NCBI GenBank assembly: GCA_910589595.1
Contig: CAJUTM010000002.1
Span: forward strand, 1 to 64,000
Source: an uncultured Eubacterium sp.
GTDB lineage: Bacteria > Bacillota > Clostridia > Lachnospirales > Lachnospiraceae
Direction: 5' to 3'
DNA: 64,000 bases
Part shown: one piece after another, positions 1 through 7,766 of the stretch
Layout of the letters: each line of letters opens with the position of its first letter
How positions within the stretch are numbered: the stretch's first letter is position 1
Notes under the pieces: model-generated
Told to the model about the DNA's origin: nothing
The model's input: only the letters and a program-made list of their open reading frames with translations
Databases searched by the model: none
Program-made: the position numbers and the translations under genes

Positions 1-36
1 ATTATACACCAAATCCTTGAGTAAAAGGTGTCAACT

Positions 37-45
37 AAAAGTGTA
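37..45 (+). promoter_or_regulatory. AAAAGTGTA box upstream of the kinase gene
   Basis: The 9-mer AAAAGTGTA sits just before the kinase start. The same sequence forms both arms of the perfect inverted repeat in front of the response regulator at 3416-3475. A shared box ahead of both halves of a two-component system could be an autoregulatory site. This is inference from three occurrences, and AT-rich 9-mers can recur by chance. Confidence 0.3.
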
Positions 46-53
46 CAACATCA

Positions 54-1382
54 ATGTTTATTATTTTGTGGGCGGCTATTTTTGATATTAAGAAAGCAAA
101 ACGTAATAGCATTGTGGCGGTTTTGTTTCTATGTATCAATATAGGGATATGGTTTCTTCCGTGTGCCTCATGGTTTCGATATGCCATATTAGCCGTTATT
201 GTAGCAGGGTACAGTGGAATATTCCATAAAAAACAAATTGGTAAAGCGGTTTTTACCATGCTTGCATTTTATAATTTCCACTGCTTATGTTTTCTGATTG
301 CAAACAGCATTTACATGAAAATGACAAATGTATGGATGAAAAGTATTGACGGATTGCAGGATGATTATGAACAGCAGGTGTACCATAGCATGGCAGCAGG
401 ATTGTCTGTAACTGTTTTCTTTTATACTGTACTATTTGTAGTTATGGCTGTTATTTTCTGCAGGATTGTAAAAGGTATGGGCATAATGACGTGGCAGGAT
501 GTTATCATGCTTTCTGTCCTAAATTTTGTGGGGAGCATGATTGCAAGTATGGTAAACAGCCTGCTTGTTGTAAAAATAGACACTGACGTCTTTATATTAT
601 TTGATGAAAAACCAGATTTGCTATGGAAAGTTCCGATGATAGCGGTGCTTATTTTTGCAGGGGAGGTGGCATTGATTTATTTCTGGCAGAGATACCGTAT
701 TCTGCTTGCCGAGAGACAGAAACATTTTGTGGAGGAACAGCAGGTAAAAGCAATGAAACAACGTCTGGAAGAAGCAGAGAATTTCTATGGCAGCATCCGC
801 AAGGTAAGGCATGAGATGAAAAACCACATGGCAAATATCAAGGGGCTGGCTGAGACCGGACAGTATGGGGAGATTGACGAGTACATCCAGAGAATGGATG
901 CGTCTATGCAGGCATTGGAATATAAGTATGCAACAGGTAATGCAGTAACGGACGTCATTATCAATGATAAGTGGCGCAGGGCAGAGAAAGCCGGAATACA
1001 GTTTGAAGTTGATTTCCGGTACAGTGTGGGAATCCCCGTATTCGATTTAGGTATTATCCTGGATAACCTTCTGGACAATGCCATAGAGGCTTGTGAGAAA
1101 CTGGAACGGGGAAAAGGCTTCATACGCCTTGACCTGAAGCAAAAGAAACAATTCTTGCTGCTCACCGTGGAGAACAGCTTTGATGGAGCCTTGTCTATGC
1201 AGGAGGAAAATTCACTTCCACATACAACAAAGCAGAGCGCCCAGCCGGAGATTGTTACAGAGCATGGGATCGGACTTAAAAACGTGCATGATATGGCGGA
1301 GCGGTATTATGGCGGGATAAAGATAAAAGTGAAAAAAGATGTTTTCCATGTAACAGTTATGTTGCAACAGAAGGAGGATTAG
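54..1382 (+). CDS. GHKL sensor histidine kinase (AgrC/BlpH-like), LytTR-type two-component system
   Basis: A membrane sensor kinase of 442 residues, of the peptide-sensing AgrC/BlpH type. The first ~215 residues hold about six hydrophobic segments (for example ~19-50, 67-87, 118-140, 148-172, 195-212). A coiled coil follows, then the phospho-acceptor helix with RKVRHEMKNHMANIKGL around residue 255. The GHKL ATPase domain has the N box LDNLLDNAIEAC and the G box HGIGLKNV near the C terminus. The stop is 2 bases before the ATG of a truncated array paralogue, whose ribosome binding site (AAGGAGG) lies inside this gene, so the two are translationally coupled. Its natural partner is the LytTR regulator at 3510. 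The start at 54 is the first ATG after an in-frame stop and has only a weak ribosome binding site. Family call is firm; the sensed signal is unknown. Confidence 0.88.
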   Translation: MFIILWAAIFDIKKAKRNSIVAVLFLCINIGIWFLPCASWFRYAILAVIVAGYSGIFHKKQIGKAVFTMLAFYNFHCLCFLIANSIYMKMTNVWMKSIDGLQDDYEQQVYHSMAAGLSVTVFFYTVLFVVMAVIFCRIVKGMGIMTWQDVIMLSVLNFVGSMIASMVNSLLVVKIDTDVFILFDEKPDLLWKVPMIAVLIFAGEVALIYFWQRYRILLAERQKHFVEEQQVKAMKQRLEEAENFYGSIRKVRHEMKNHMANIKGLAETGQYGEIDEYIQRMDASMQALEYKYATGNAVTDVIINDKWRRAEKAGIQFEVDFRYSVGIPVFDLGIILDNLLDNAIEACEKLERGKGFIRLDLKQKKQFLLLTVENSFDGALSMQEENSLPHTTKQSAQPEIVTEHGIGLKNVHDMAERYYGGIKIKVKKDVFHVTVMLQQKED

Positions 1383-1384
1383 AA

Positions 1385-1561
1385 ATGAATGTTAATGGAA
1401 TAGGACAGAATTATTATCAGAACAATATGGCAGCAACAAAAAGCACAAAAGGTATAAACAGTGCAGAAAAAGCAGATGGATTTGCTGGTAAGGTTGCAGA
1501 GAAAAGATCGGTTTCTCCGGAAGATATGACTTTGGAGGAATATAAACAGAAACTGCTGTAG
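1385..1561 (+). pseudogene. Truncated array paralogue (58 aa), NGIG family
   Basis: A 58-residue reading frame starts MNVNGIGQNYYQNNM, almost the same N terminus as the full paralogue at 2532. It continues with FAGKVAEKR and PEDMTLEEYK, which match the N-terminal third of the paralogue at 12627 (FANKVAEKRE ... EDMTMEEYKD). It then hits TAG, where relatives continue for 150-220 residues. Downstream, one frame to ~1659 reads as plausible protein after two more stops, so this looks like a decayed gene. It follows the kinase stop by 2 bases with a strong ribosome binding site inside the kinase, the same arrangement as the second kinase and the paralogue at 4911. It could still make a short peptide. 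Confidence 0.7.
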
Positions 1562-1659
1562 GAAACGAGGTATAGTAGAATGAATGGGCGGCTTTAGATG
1601 TCAGAGAGAATGTTATTGAAATAGTGTATTATGAGATTTTTAACAAGGAGGGCAAAGTT

Positions 1660-2385
1660 ATGTCAATGGAAATTACAAACAGTTATAACAACTATGCAAC
1701 AAGTAACACAAAGAACAGCGGAAGTAAGAAAGACAGCAATGTGACAACGAGTACAGTTGAAATGAAAACTTCAACGCCCGGTGTAACCAGAACAGAGCAA
1801 ATCAAAACGGGATATAGTAATGTTAATGATTATTCCAAATATTTGCAGGAAAAATATAGCTACATGAATACGGGGACTACCTCAATGCAGGGTATTCCGA
1901 CAACAGTTTCAGTATCAGGTGCATTTTTAAAGAAGTGTATGAATGATCCGGAAAAAGCTACATATTTGGAAGAAAATCTGGCGGCTATTCCAGAATGTGC
2001 AAAAATGGCGGTAAACGGTTCTCTTGGAACTTTGACAAGTTTGAGTTATCAAATAGATGCTAACGGAAATATAACCTGTATATCATCTGGCACAAATGAT
2101 CCAGACGGGAAAATAGCCAGAGAGAATGCAAAGAGAAAGGCACAGGAGAAAAAGGCGGCTGAGGAAAAGGCTGCTAAGAGGCGGGAAGAGAAAAAATCAG
2201 AGGAAGAAAAGGCGGCTGAAAGAAGGGCAGAGAGGAAAGAGCAAACGGAAAAACTGAAAGAGGGCAGAGAAACAGGAACATTTACGGTATCTGCAACCGG
2301 TACTGATGTAAAAAGTGTTACGAGGAGTCTCATAACTACATCTTCTGGTACATCCACAGCAGGAAGTTTTGATATAAAGGCGTGA
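1660..2385 (+). CDS. Array paralogue with MxxDP core and charged helical tail
   Basis: A 241-residue protein of unknown function. The start is ATG 1660 (MSMEITNSYNN), 7 bases after AAGGAGGG; an in-frame GTG upstream at 1624 lacks a site. The first ~75 residues are Ser/Thr/Asn-rich and probably disordered, with YSKYLQEKY, a segment also seen in the paralogues at 6929 and 7767 (YxKYLxxKY). Around residues 83-105 is family motif A (VSGAFLKKCMNDPEKATYLE). Motif B follows (YQIDANGNITCISSG), then a strongly charged Lys/Glu/Arg/Ala helix and a Thr/Ser-rich tail. There is no signal peptide or membrane segment. The product may correspond to uncharacterised Clostridia families such as those labelled DUF6033; that name is from memory and unchecked. 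Confidence 0.75.
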   Translation: MSMEITNSYNNYATSNTKNSGSKKDSNVTTSTVEMKTSTPGVTRTEQIKTGYSNVNDYSKYLQEKYSYMNTGTTSMQGIPTTVSVSGAFLKKCMNDPEKATYLEENLAAIPECAKMAVNGSLGTLTSLSYQIDANGNITCISSGTNDPDGKIARENAKRKAQEKKAAEEKAAKRREEKKSEEEKAAERRAERKEQTEKLKEGRETGTFTVSATGTDVKSVTRSLITTSSGTSTAGSFDIKA

Positions 2386-2407
2386 ATAATTTCTTATAGT
2401 TTATTTC

Positions 2408-2440
2408 GCAGAGGCACTTAAAAGGGTGGTGCTTCTGCGG
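2408..2440 (+). repeat. 11-bp hairpin preceding the first array leader
   Basis: CGCAGAGGCAC pairs with GTGCTTCTGCG over 11 bp (one G-U), with an 11-nt loop. It sits between the end of the paralogue at 1660 and the two-hairpin leader at 2443. A degraded relative (GGCAGAAGTACTTAAAGGGG) precedes the leader at 13544, so it is part of a longer version of the leader. It has no T-run, so it is probably not a terminator. Confidence 0.55.
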
Positions 2441-2442
2441 AC

Positions 2443-2498
2443 TGTTCGGACTTATTACAAGGTAGCAGGGGCGGTTCTGTCTGACAGATGAGCTGCCA
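2443..2498 (+). promoter_or_regulatory. Two-hairpin array leader, copy 1
   Basis: Hairpin P1 closes with CTGTT/AGCAG and carries the conserved GGACTTATT...AAGG interior. Hairpin P2 closes with GGCGGTTC/GAGCTGCC (two wobbles), with inner pair CTG/CAG around a 5-nt loop. The structure ends 34 bases before the ATG at 2532. Stem sequences differ from other copies but still pair. Confidence 0.7.
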
Positions 2499-2531
2499 TA
2501 AAAAATATTGATAACAATGGAGGATTTGAAA

Positions 2532-3191
2532 ATGAGTGTTAATGGAATAGGACAGAATTATTATCAGAACTATGTATCAGCAATGAAGAACACAAAAAAT
2601 GTTGATGGTACAGACAAAGCAGATAGAACATATAAATTATCAGAAACGGAAGAAATGGAGATTTTTAAGAAAGAGTTTTATGATGACCTTTCTAAAATCA
2701 CTGTTCATAATTCACTAAGTAATGTGGCTGTCAATATATCAGAAGCTGCATTTAAGGCAATGAAAGATGATCCGGAGTATAGGGAGAAAATTCTTTCTCT
2801 ACTTCAAAGGGATATGGGAAGTTCAGTAGCTCCAAGAAATTGTTCCGCAGTGTTCACAGTTGGTGCGACGTTGGATGAGTATAGGGGAGATTCATGGCCT
2901 GTGGGTTATGATTCCGAGTTTCATACGCGTTCAAAAAACAGCTTTTATAAAAGAACAAGTGACAAGAAAGACAGGCAAAAAGAGATTATGGAAAAATATC
3001 TGCAAAAACGGGCACAGGTAAAAAAACAGCAGCAGGAAATGTTGAATGAAAAGATTGTAAAGCAGGATCAGGAAAGAAATAGGCTATTACAGTCATGGAA
3101 CAATGAAAGACAGTTGGCAAAAGCGTCTGATACCTATGAAGCAAATTTTATGACGGAAACTGTTGCAGATGGTGCTTCGTTGTTGGGGTGA
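2532..3191 (+). CDS. Array paralogue, NGIG N terminus with MxxDP core
   Basis: A 219-residue protein of unknown function starting MSVNGIGQNYYQNYVSAMKN. ATG 2532 follows ATGGAGG and matches the starts of its relatives. Motif A is near residue 75 (VNISEAAFKAMKDDPEYREK). The middle is less conserved and lacks a clear motif B. The last third is a Lys/Gln/Glu-rich helix (KYLQKRAQVKKQQQEM) likely to form a coiled coil. There is no signal peptide, membrane segment or cysteine cluster. It lies behind leader copy 1. The gene after it is not a paralogue but the response regulator, across a gap holding a decayed leader. Confidence 0.72.
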   Translation: MSVNGIGQNYYQNYVSAMKNTKNVDGTDKADRTYKLSETEEMEIFKKEFYDDLSKITVHNSLSNVAVNISEAAFKAMKDDPEYREKILSLLQRDMGSSVAPRNCSAVFTVGATLDEYRGDSWPVGYDSEFHTRSKNSFYKRTSDKKDRQKEIMEKYLQKRAQVKKQQQEMLNEKIVKQDQERNRLLQSWNNERQLAKASDTYEANFMTETVADGASLLG

Positions 3192-3232
3192 TGAAGGATA
3201 TTATGCTCGTATTTACCATAAGAGAATATAGT

Positions 3233-3256
3233 TTGTTCTGAATGACAGAAGAACCA
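3233..3256 (+). promoter_or_regulatory. Decayed array leader remnant (P2 hairpin)
   Basis: TTGTTCTGAATGACAGAAGAACCA keeps the diagnostic CTGAATGACAGA loop, but the outer stem has mismatches and P1 is not well formed. No paralogue follows; the next gene is the response regulator 250 bases away. A paralogue has probably been lost here. Confidence 0.55.
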
Positions 3257-3415
3257 CGTATAAAACCGGAAACGGTTAATATCGGATAAAAAGTAAAAAA
3301 CTTTAGAGTGTTTAAGAATTTAAGAATTTTTTATAAAAAAGTTCCTGCCTTTCGTTCCCGAAAAGTAGGCGATTCATTCCATATGTCCCCAAAACGGAGT
3401 TTTTTTGCCGATATA

Positions 3416-3475
3416 AAAAGTGTAACGGAGATGAAATAGCCGGATGAAAGGTTATTGATGATTCGTTACACTTTT
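3416..3475 (+). promoter_or_regulatory. Perfect 12-bp inverted repeat upstream of the response regulator
   Basis: AAAAGTGTAACG (3416-3427) and CGTTACACTTTT (3464-3475) are exact inverted repeats 36 bases apart, ending 34 bases before the TTG start of the LytTR regulator. There is no T-run, so it is more likely an operator or leader hairpin than a terminator. Nothing else coding is seen between 3192 and 3509 apart from the decayed leader. Confidence 0.5.
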
Positions 3476-3509
3476 GTGTATGCCATGACAGGATTCGAGG
3501 TGATAAATT

Positions 3510-4214
3510 TTGAACATCGCAGTCGTAGATGACGAAAAAGTGATACTGGAGCAGATTAGCGGGCTGGTCAGAAAGCAGATGCCAGACTGCTGTCTGGACA
3601 TCTATGCCACAGGGGAGGAGGTGCTTGAGGCGAAGAAACACTTGGATATCGTTTTTCTTGATATACAGATGGATGGCATGAATGGTATTGAGACAGCGAG
3701 GAGACTGCGGGAAAGACAGGATGACATTGTCCTGATATTTGTCACAGGCAACAGGGAGTATGTGTTCGATGCCCTTGACCTGTATGCGTTCCATTACCTG
3801 TTAAAACCTGTGGATGAAAACAAATTCAGGGAAGTGCTGGAACGGGCAGCAGGTGAGGTGGCAAAAAAGAAGGAAAAGAGGGGGCTCTTTATTAAAAAGA
3901 GAAATCTTACGCTTGATCAGGCCGACATTCTGTATATTGAAAGCAGGGCAAAAAAAGTGGAAATCCATACTGCCAGGTCAAAAGACATCATAGAAATCTA
4001 TGCAACAATGGAAGAGTTGGAGGGGCAGCTTGGGGAAGATTTTTACCGCTGCCACAGGGCGTATATTGTGAACATGGCACATATCACGGAATATGACAAT
4101 GACAGTATCACCATGACAAACGGCGACAAAGTTTATCTGACGAAGAAGAAGTATGGGGATTTTGTAAAGGCATATATGTGGTACCTGCAGAATGGAGGGA
4201 TACCCGGTGTATAA
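3510..4214 (+). CDS. LytTR-family response regulator (AgrA-like)
   Basis: A 234-residue regulator. Residues 1-120 are a receiver domain: MNIAVVDDEKV with the acidic pair, the phospho-acceptor Asp near 54 in DIVFLDIQMDG, then FVTGN and the conserved Lys in YLLKPVDENK. Residues ~130-230 are a LytTR DNA-binding domain (LYIESRAKKVEIHT, FYRCHRAYIVNM). Such proteins bind pairs of short direct repeats and control peptide, bacteriocin or quorum-sensing genes. The start is TTG with GAGGTG upstream. The 3' end overlaps the start of the broken kinase, so regulator and kinase form an operon, and the kinase in turn overlaps a paralogue. This ties the signalling system physically to the array. Confidence 0.9.
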   Translation: MNIAVVDDEKVILEQISGLVRKQMPDCCLDIYATGEEVLEAKKHLDIVFLDIQMDGMNGIETARRLRERQDDIVLIFVTGNREYVFDALDLYAFHYLLKPVDENKFREVLERAAGEVAKKKEKRGLFIKKRNLTLDQADILYIESRAKKVEIHTARSKDIIEIYATMEELEGQLGEDFYRCHRAYIVNMAHITEYDNDSITMTNGDKVYLTKKKYGDFVKAYMWYLQNGGIPGV

Positions 4215-4933
4215 AATGGTGGAACTGTTATATATGGCTGTAATTCTGTTTCAGGGATACTGCCTGCAGTATTTTTTGGGGAGTTTTTTGGAAAGCAGAT
4301 GGAAAAACCGGTGGAATGGCCTGTGTGTGGCAGTTTTGTATACTGTGGGGCTGTATGGAATATCGGGGATGTTTGAGCAGGCTTTGGGGACGGGATATAA
4401 CGGTTACAGGGAGGCAGTGTGGAAACTGGCATTGTCGCTTTGCATTTTAGTTGTCTTTGCCCTGTGCTTTTACAAAGCATTCATACCATGAGGCAGTGCG
4501 GCTTGTTCCGGACTTGGAGATGGATGCGGATAAGCTGGTGTTTCCGCAGGATTTGAAAATCCACAGTTATGATATAGGGATTATTCTTGGCAATGCTGTT
4601 GACAATGCTGTTCGGGCGTGCAGGAAACTGAAAGAAAAGGAACCTGGGGCGGATGCTTTTATTCGGTTCGTGACCTTGCAGAAAGGAAATCTTCTTGTCC
4701 TGAAGGTGGAGAACAGCTTTGATGGGAAATTGGTGCGGAAACCGGGTGAGGAATTTCCGGTGACGGATAAAACAGATAAGGAGAATCATGGGATGGGGCT
4801 TGCAAACATTAAAAATACGGTAGAGAAGTATCATGGGACAATGGATTATATGGTCAGGGGCAGGGTGTTCATTCTGTCCATGATGATGAAAAATGAAAGG
4901 GGAAATGAAGATGGATTTTGGAGTGACAGGTAA
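4207..4933 (+). pseudogene. Second GHKL histidine kinase with large internal deletion
   Basis: The 5' part (from GTG 4207, 6 bases after GGAGGG; alternative ATG 4192 or 4216) encodes ~95 residues with three hydrophobic segments and stops at 4491. Another frame from ~4480 to 4933 encodes the C-terminal GHKL ATPase: IGIILGNAVDNAVRAC (N box), LKVENSFDG and HGMGLANIKNTVEKYHG (G box). Compared with the intact kinase at 54, about 230 residues are missing, including later membrane segments and the phospho-acceptor His, and the join is out of frame. The product cannot be a working kinase. It directly follows the regulator and overlaps the paralogue at 4911, mirroring the kinase-paralogue pair at 54-1561. 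Confidence 0.82.
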
Positions 4934-5888
4934 ATTGTGGGAGTATGGCACCAGTCGTACCAGTGCCATGAAAGAAAGGAGGGTAGACGGAAATTTTGCG
5001 GAAATTGCAGCGGCAAAAGCGGCAGAGAAGGAGGCCTCATTGAGAAGTGTTAATGAAATGAGGACAACTGGCGCCAATCACTATATGGGTGAGTCTTATG
5101 AGGAACGTATAAGTAAAATAACGGATAAAACGGCAGCAAGTGCTTTTCAGACAGCTTATGCAAAGAAAATGGCAGGTGCTACAGATTATATTTCAACTAT
5201 TAGCAAGGCATACAGCACTGGAAAAGCAGGTGCAACGAATTTTGAAGATGCTTTTCCACAATACGATGTTATAACCCATGTGGGAAATGCCAATATTTCT
5301 TCCGGCAACTGGCAGAGAAATGATTTCCCGTTTTGGAAGTATTTTGATAAGAATACAGGTGCGGATGCTTTGAATGATTGGAAACCTGAAGGAGCAAATC
5401 CATCGCAGATGCGTAGTGACTTGCAAAGGAATTATAATAGTGTAGGCTCTGGACGGATTGCAATCCTTGTACCAGAGAGTTTGCAGCAGAAGATGGATGC
5501 AGATCCTGAGTATGCCCGGCAGATAATGGCAAAGCTGCAGGCATGGAAGGAGGATTATGACCGATGGGATAACACAGTGGCAGCATCTTATGGTTATAAC
5601 GTAGCAGAACATCAGGCAGGAAAAAGCTATGTATTTGATTTGGATGAAAATGGGGATGTGCGGAACTGCACTGTTACCGGTCCCGGACGGATTACCGTTT
5701 CATCATCTGAATTTGTAGAGGCACGCAAAAAGAGAGAAGCAAAGCGCGCTGAATATGAGAAATTGGCGGAGAAAAGTGCTTTGAAACGGAAGATGTTGGA
5801 GCAGGAGATAGAAGAACGATGCTATAAGAGAAACTTGGTAAATCAGGTAGTGTTCAATGCGTATGAAAAGAATATTATGGAATTATGA
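4911..5888 (+). CDS. Array paralogue, long form with MxxDP core
   Basis: A 325-residue protein of unknown function. The start is ATG 4911 (MDFGVTGKLWEYGTSR), 7 bases after AGGGGA; the upstream in-frame ATGs at 4893 and 4905 sit in or before the ribosome binding site. After an Ala-rich N terminus come GNWQRNDFPFWKYFDKNTGAD and DWKPEGANPS, shared with the paralogue at 6010 (CRTDFPFEKFFDDN, NWKPSGAAPA). Motif A follows (VPESLQQKMDADPEYARQIM, ~residue 190), then motif B (FDLDENGDVRNCTVTG), a charged helix (KKREAKRAEYEKLAEKSALK) and the family tail FNAYEKNIMEL. It has no leader of its own and overlaps the kinase pseudogene. Confidence 0.75.
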   Translation: MDFGVTGKLWEYGTSRTSAMKERRVDGNFAEIAAAKAAEKEASLRSVNEMRTTGANHYMGESYEERISKITDKTAASAFQTAYAKKMAGATDYISTISKAYSTGKAGATNFEDAFPQYDVITHVGNANISSGNWQRNDFPFWKYFDKNTGADALNDWKPEGANPSQMRSDLQRNYNSVGSGRIAILVPESLQQKMDADPEYARQIMAKLQAWKEDYDRWDNTVAASYGYNVAEHQAGKSYVFDLDENGDVRNCTVTGPGRITVSSSEFVEARKKREAKRAEYEKLAEKSALKRKMLEQEIEERCYKRNLVNQVVFNAYEKNIMEL

Positions 5889-5918
5889 GGAACCTTGTTT
5901 CTAAGAAATAATAAACAT

Positions 5919-5974
5919 ATGTCTGGACTTATTATCAAGGGGGCATAGTCGGTTCTGACTGACAGAGGAACCGC
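5919..5974 (+). promoter_or_regulatory. Two-hairpin array leader, copy 3
   Basis: P1 closes with ATGTC/GGCAT (a T-G pair where others have C-G) around GGACTTATTATCAAGG. P2 closes with CGGTTC/GAACCG and inner CTG/CAG. It ends 36 bases before the ATG at 6010. Confidence 0.72.
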
Positions 5975-6009
5975 AACAAAAGTATTGATTGTAAAGGAGA
6001 AAATTTAAT

Positions 6010-6807
6010 ATGAGTATTTTAGGAGTTAATGATGTTTTGGGTGCATACCAATATGCAAACAGGACACAAAAAGCAGCCGCAAGTGGAACAAGTTTTACGG
6101 AGCAGTTGCAGGAAACAGGGAAAAGCGGCGGCGTGAACTTTGCGGAACTTGCGGCGACAAAAGCAGCGGGAACTGTAACAGGACAGAGTTTTGAGGAAAT
6201 GATGAAGGGGAAATATCCCGAAATGAAAATTCATCAAGTGGACGCCTCAAAAATTCCGTCTGGCATATGGTGTCGGACTGATTTCCCTTTTGAAAAGTTT
6301 TTTGATGATAATGTAGATTATGATAAAGTGGTAAACTGGAAGCCGAGCGGTGCAGCGCCGGCAATGAATAGTAAGGAGTGTCAAGCAAGGTATCAATCTA
6401 CATTCGGGAAAAAGTCAGTTCTTGTGCCCCCTGCTTTACAGGAAAAAATGGACAATGACCCTGCGCTGGCACAAAAAGTGGCAAATACTGTAGACGCATT
6501 TATACAACAATCTCAAATGCCGCCTAGAGCTGTTTCTGTTTTGATTAGTTTAGATGAAAATGGAGAAATTGCAAATTGGACTACCTGCACAGAGGGCGGC
6601 TTTATGGGACCGTCTGAAAAAGAATTGCGTATGCTTGCAAAACGGAAACGGGAAAAGGAAGAAAAAGCAGCAGAATATGAACGGATTGCCAAAGAAAACG
6701 CAATCAAGCGGAAATTACGGGAGCAGCAGGAAGATGAAAGATATTATAAGACGACTAGCATAGCAAGGGAAGCGGTTTCTGCGGCTTATGAGAGAAATAT
6801 CATATAG
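6010..6807 (+). CDS. Array paralogue, GVN N terminus with MxxDP core
   Basis: A 265-residue protein of unknown function beginning MSILGVNDVLGAYQYANRTQ; ATG 6010 follows AAAGGAGA. It shares its middle with the paralogue at 4911 (DFPFEKFFDDN, WKPSGAAPAMN). Motif A is LVPPALQEKMDNDPALAQKV near residue 140 and motif B is LISLDENGEIANWTTC. A Lys/Glu/Arg helix (KRKREKEEKAAEYERIAKEN) leads to the tail SAAYERNII. There is no signal peptide or membrane segment. The bases after the stop are nearly identical to those after the paralogue at 6929, pointing to recent duplication of the whole gene-plus-leader unit. Confidence 0.75.
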   Translation: MSILGVNDVLGAYQYANRTQKAAASGTSFTEQLQETGKSGGVNFAELAATKAAGTVTGQSFEEMMKGKYPEMKIHQVDASKIPSGIWCRTDFPFEKFFDDNVDYDKVVNWKPSGAAPAMNSKECQARYQSTFGKKSVLVPPALQEKMDNDPALAQKVANTVDAFIQQSQMPPRAVSVLISLDENGEIANWTTCTEGGFMGPSEKELRMLAKRKREKEEKAAEYERIAKENAIKRKLREQQEDERYYKTTSIAREAVSAAYERNII

Positions 6808-6836
6808 GCAGCAGATACTTTAGAATAAGAAATTAT

Positions 6837-6892
6837 ATGCCTGGACTTATTATTAAGGGGGCGTAGTCGGTTCTGACTGACAGAGGAACCGC
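6837..6892 (+). promoter_or_regulatory. Two-hairpin array leader, copy 4
   Basis: P1 closes with ATGCC/GGCGT (one T-G) and contains an inner CTTA/TAAG stem. P2 closes with CGGTTC/GAACCG. Together with 20-30 bases on each side it is almost identical to copy 5. Confidence 0.75.
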
Positions 6893-6928
6893 AACAGAAA
6901 GTATTGATTGTAAAGGAGAGAATTTAAT

Positions 6929-7648
6929 ATGAGCATTTTTGGAGTAAATGGAGCTTTGGCGGGTGCATATCAGTATGCGAACAAAACACAGAAAGCAGCC
7001 ACAAATGAAACAGATTTTTTGGAACAGTTAAAGAAATCAGGGGAGACGGAAGGCACATCAAGAGTAAATGATTACCAAAAATATTTAGAAATGAAATATG
7101 GTCCTATAATGGTACAGAATGTTGATAGTGACCAAAAGAGTATGGATTCATTGGGGATGGGAACCTATGGAATGAATAATATTGTCATTGCACCTAATAT
7201 TTTGGAGGAGATGGCAAACGATCCGAGGAAAGCTGCTCATTACGAAAAAATAATTGATGACTTTTTTGGCTCTCAGTCTATGGTAAAGGCACAGATGGCA
7301 GCAGGGGGATTTGAAATTCAATCTTATGGTGTGGTTATCCATCCAGACGGTACTGCAAATTACTATGTTTGTGGGGATGTGTCTCCCGAAAAGAAAGCAA
7401 AAATAGAAGCTCAGATGAAAGCAGAGGACGAGGCAAAGGCAAAAAGGAAAAGACAGTATCAGGAACGTAGCCAGAAAGCAGCAGAAGAACGGAAACAACA
7501 AATGGAACTGCTCTATAAGAAACAAAATGTGACGGACTTTTTTGCTAATCATACTACAGAAATGAGCAAGTTTACATATATAGTGACACCGGAGATGCCG
7601 GAGATTATGAGTGCGGCAGTTGCGGCTTATGAGAGAAATACCATGTAG
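6929..7648 (+). CDS. Array paralogue, GVN N terminus with MxxDP core
   Basis: A 239-residue protein of unknown function (MSIFGVNGALAGAYQYANKT), start ATG 6929 after AAAGGAGA. It contains VNDYQKYLEMKYGPIMVQNV, then motif A (IAPNILEEMANDPRKAAHYE, ~residue 90) and motif B (VVIHPDGTANYYVCG). A charged helix follows and the tail is AAVAAYERNTM. It is closest to its neighbour at 7767, with which it shares IAPNILEQMANDP and the IDDFF that follows. No transport signal is visible. Tandem duplication is the simplest origin. Confidence 0.75.
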   Translation: MSIFGVNGALAGAYQYANKTQKAATNETDFLEQLKKSGETEGTSRVNDYQKYLEMKYGPIMVQNVDSDQKSMDSLGMGTYGMNNIVIAPNILEEMANDPRKAAHYEKIIDDFFGSQSMVKAQMAAGGFEIQSYGVVIHPDGTANYYVCGDVSPEKKAKIEAQMKAEDEAKAKRKRQYQERSQKAAEERKQQMELLYKKQNVTDFFANHTTEMSKFTYIVTPEMPEIMSAAVAAYERNTM

Positions 7649-7677
7649 GCAGCAGATACTTTAGAATAAGGAATTAT

Positions 7678-7733
7678 ATGCCTGGACTTATTATTAAGGG
7701 GGCGTAGCCGGTTCTGACTGACAGAGGAACCGC
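7678..7733 (+). promoter_or_regulatory. Two-hairpin array leader, copy 5
   Basis: P1 closes with ATGCC/GGCGT and P2 with CGGTTC/GAACCG. It ends 34 bases before ATG 7767. It is nearly identical to copy 4. Confidence 0.75.
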
Positions 7734-7766
7734 AACAGAAAGTATTGATTGTAAAGGAGAGAATTT

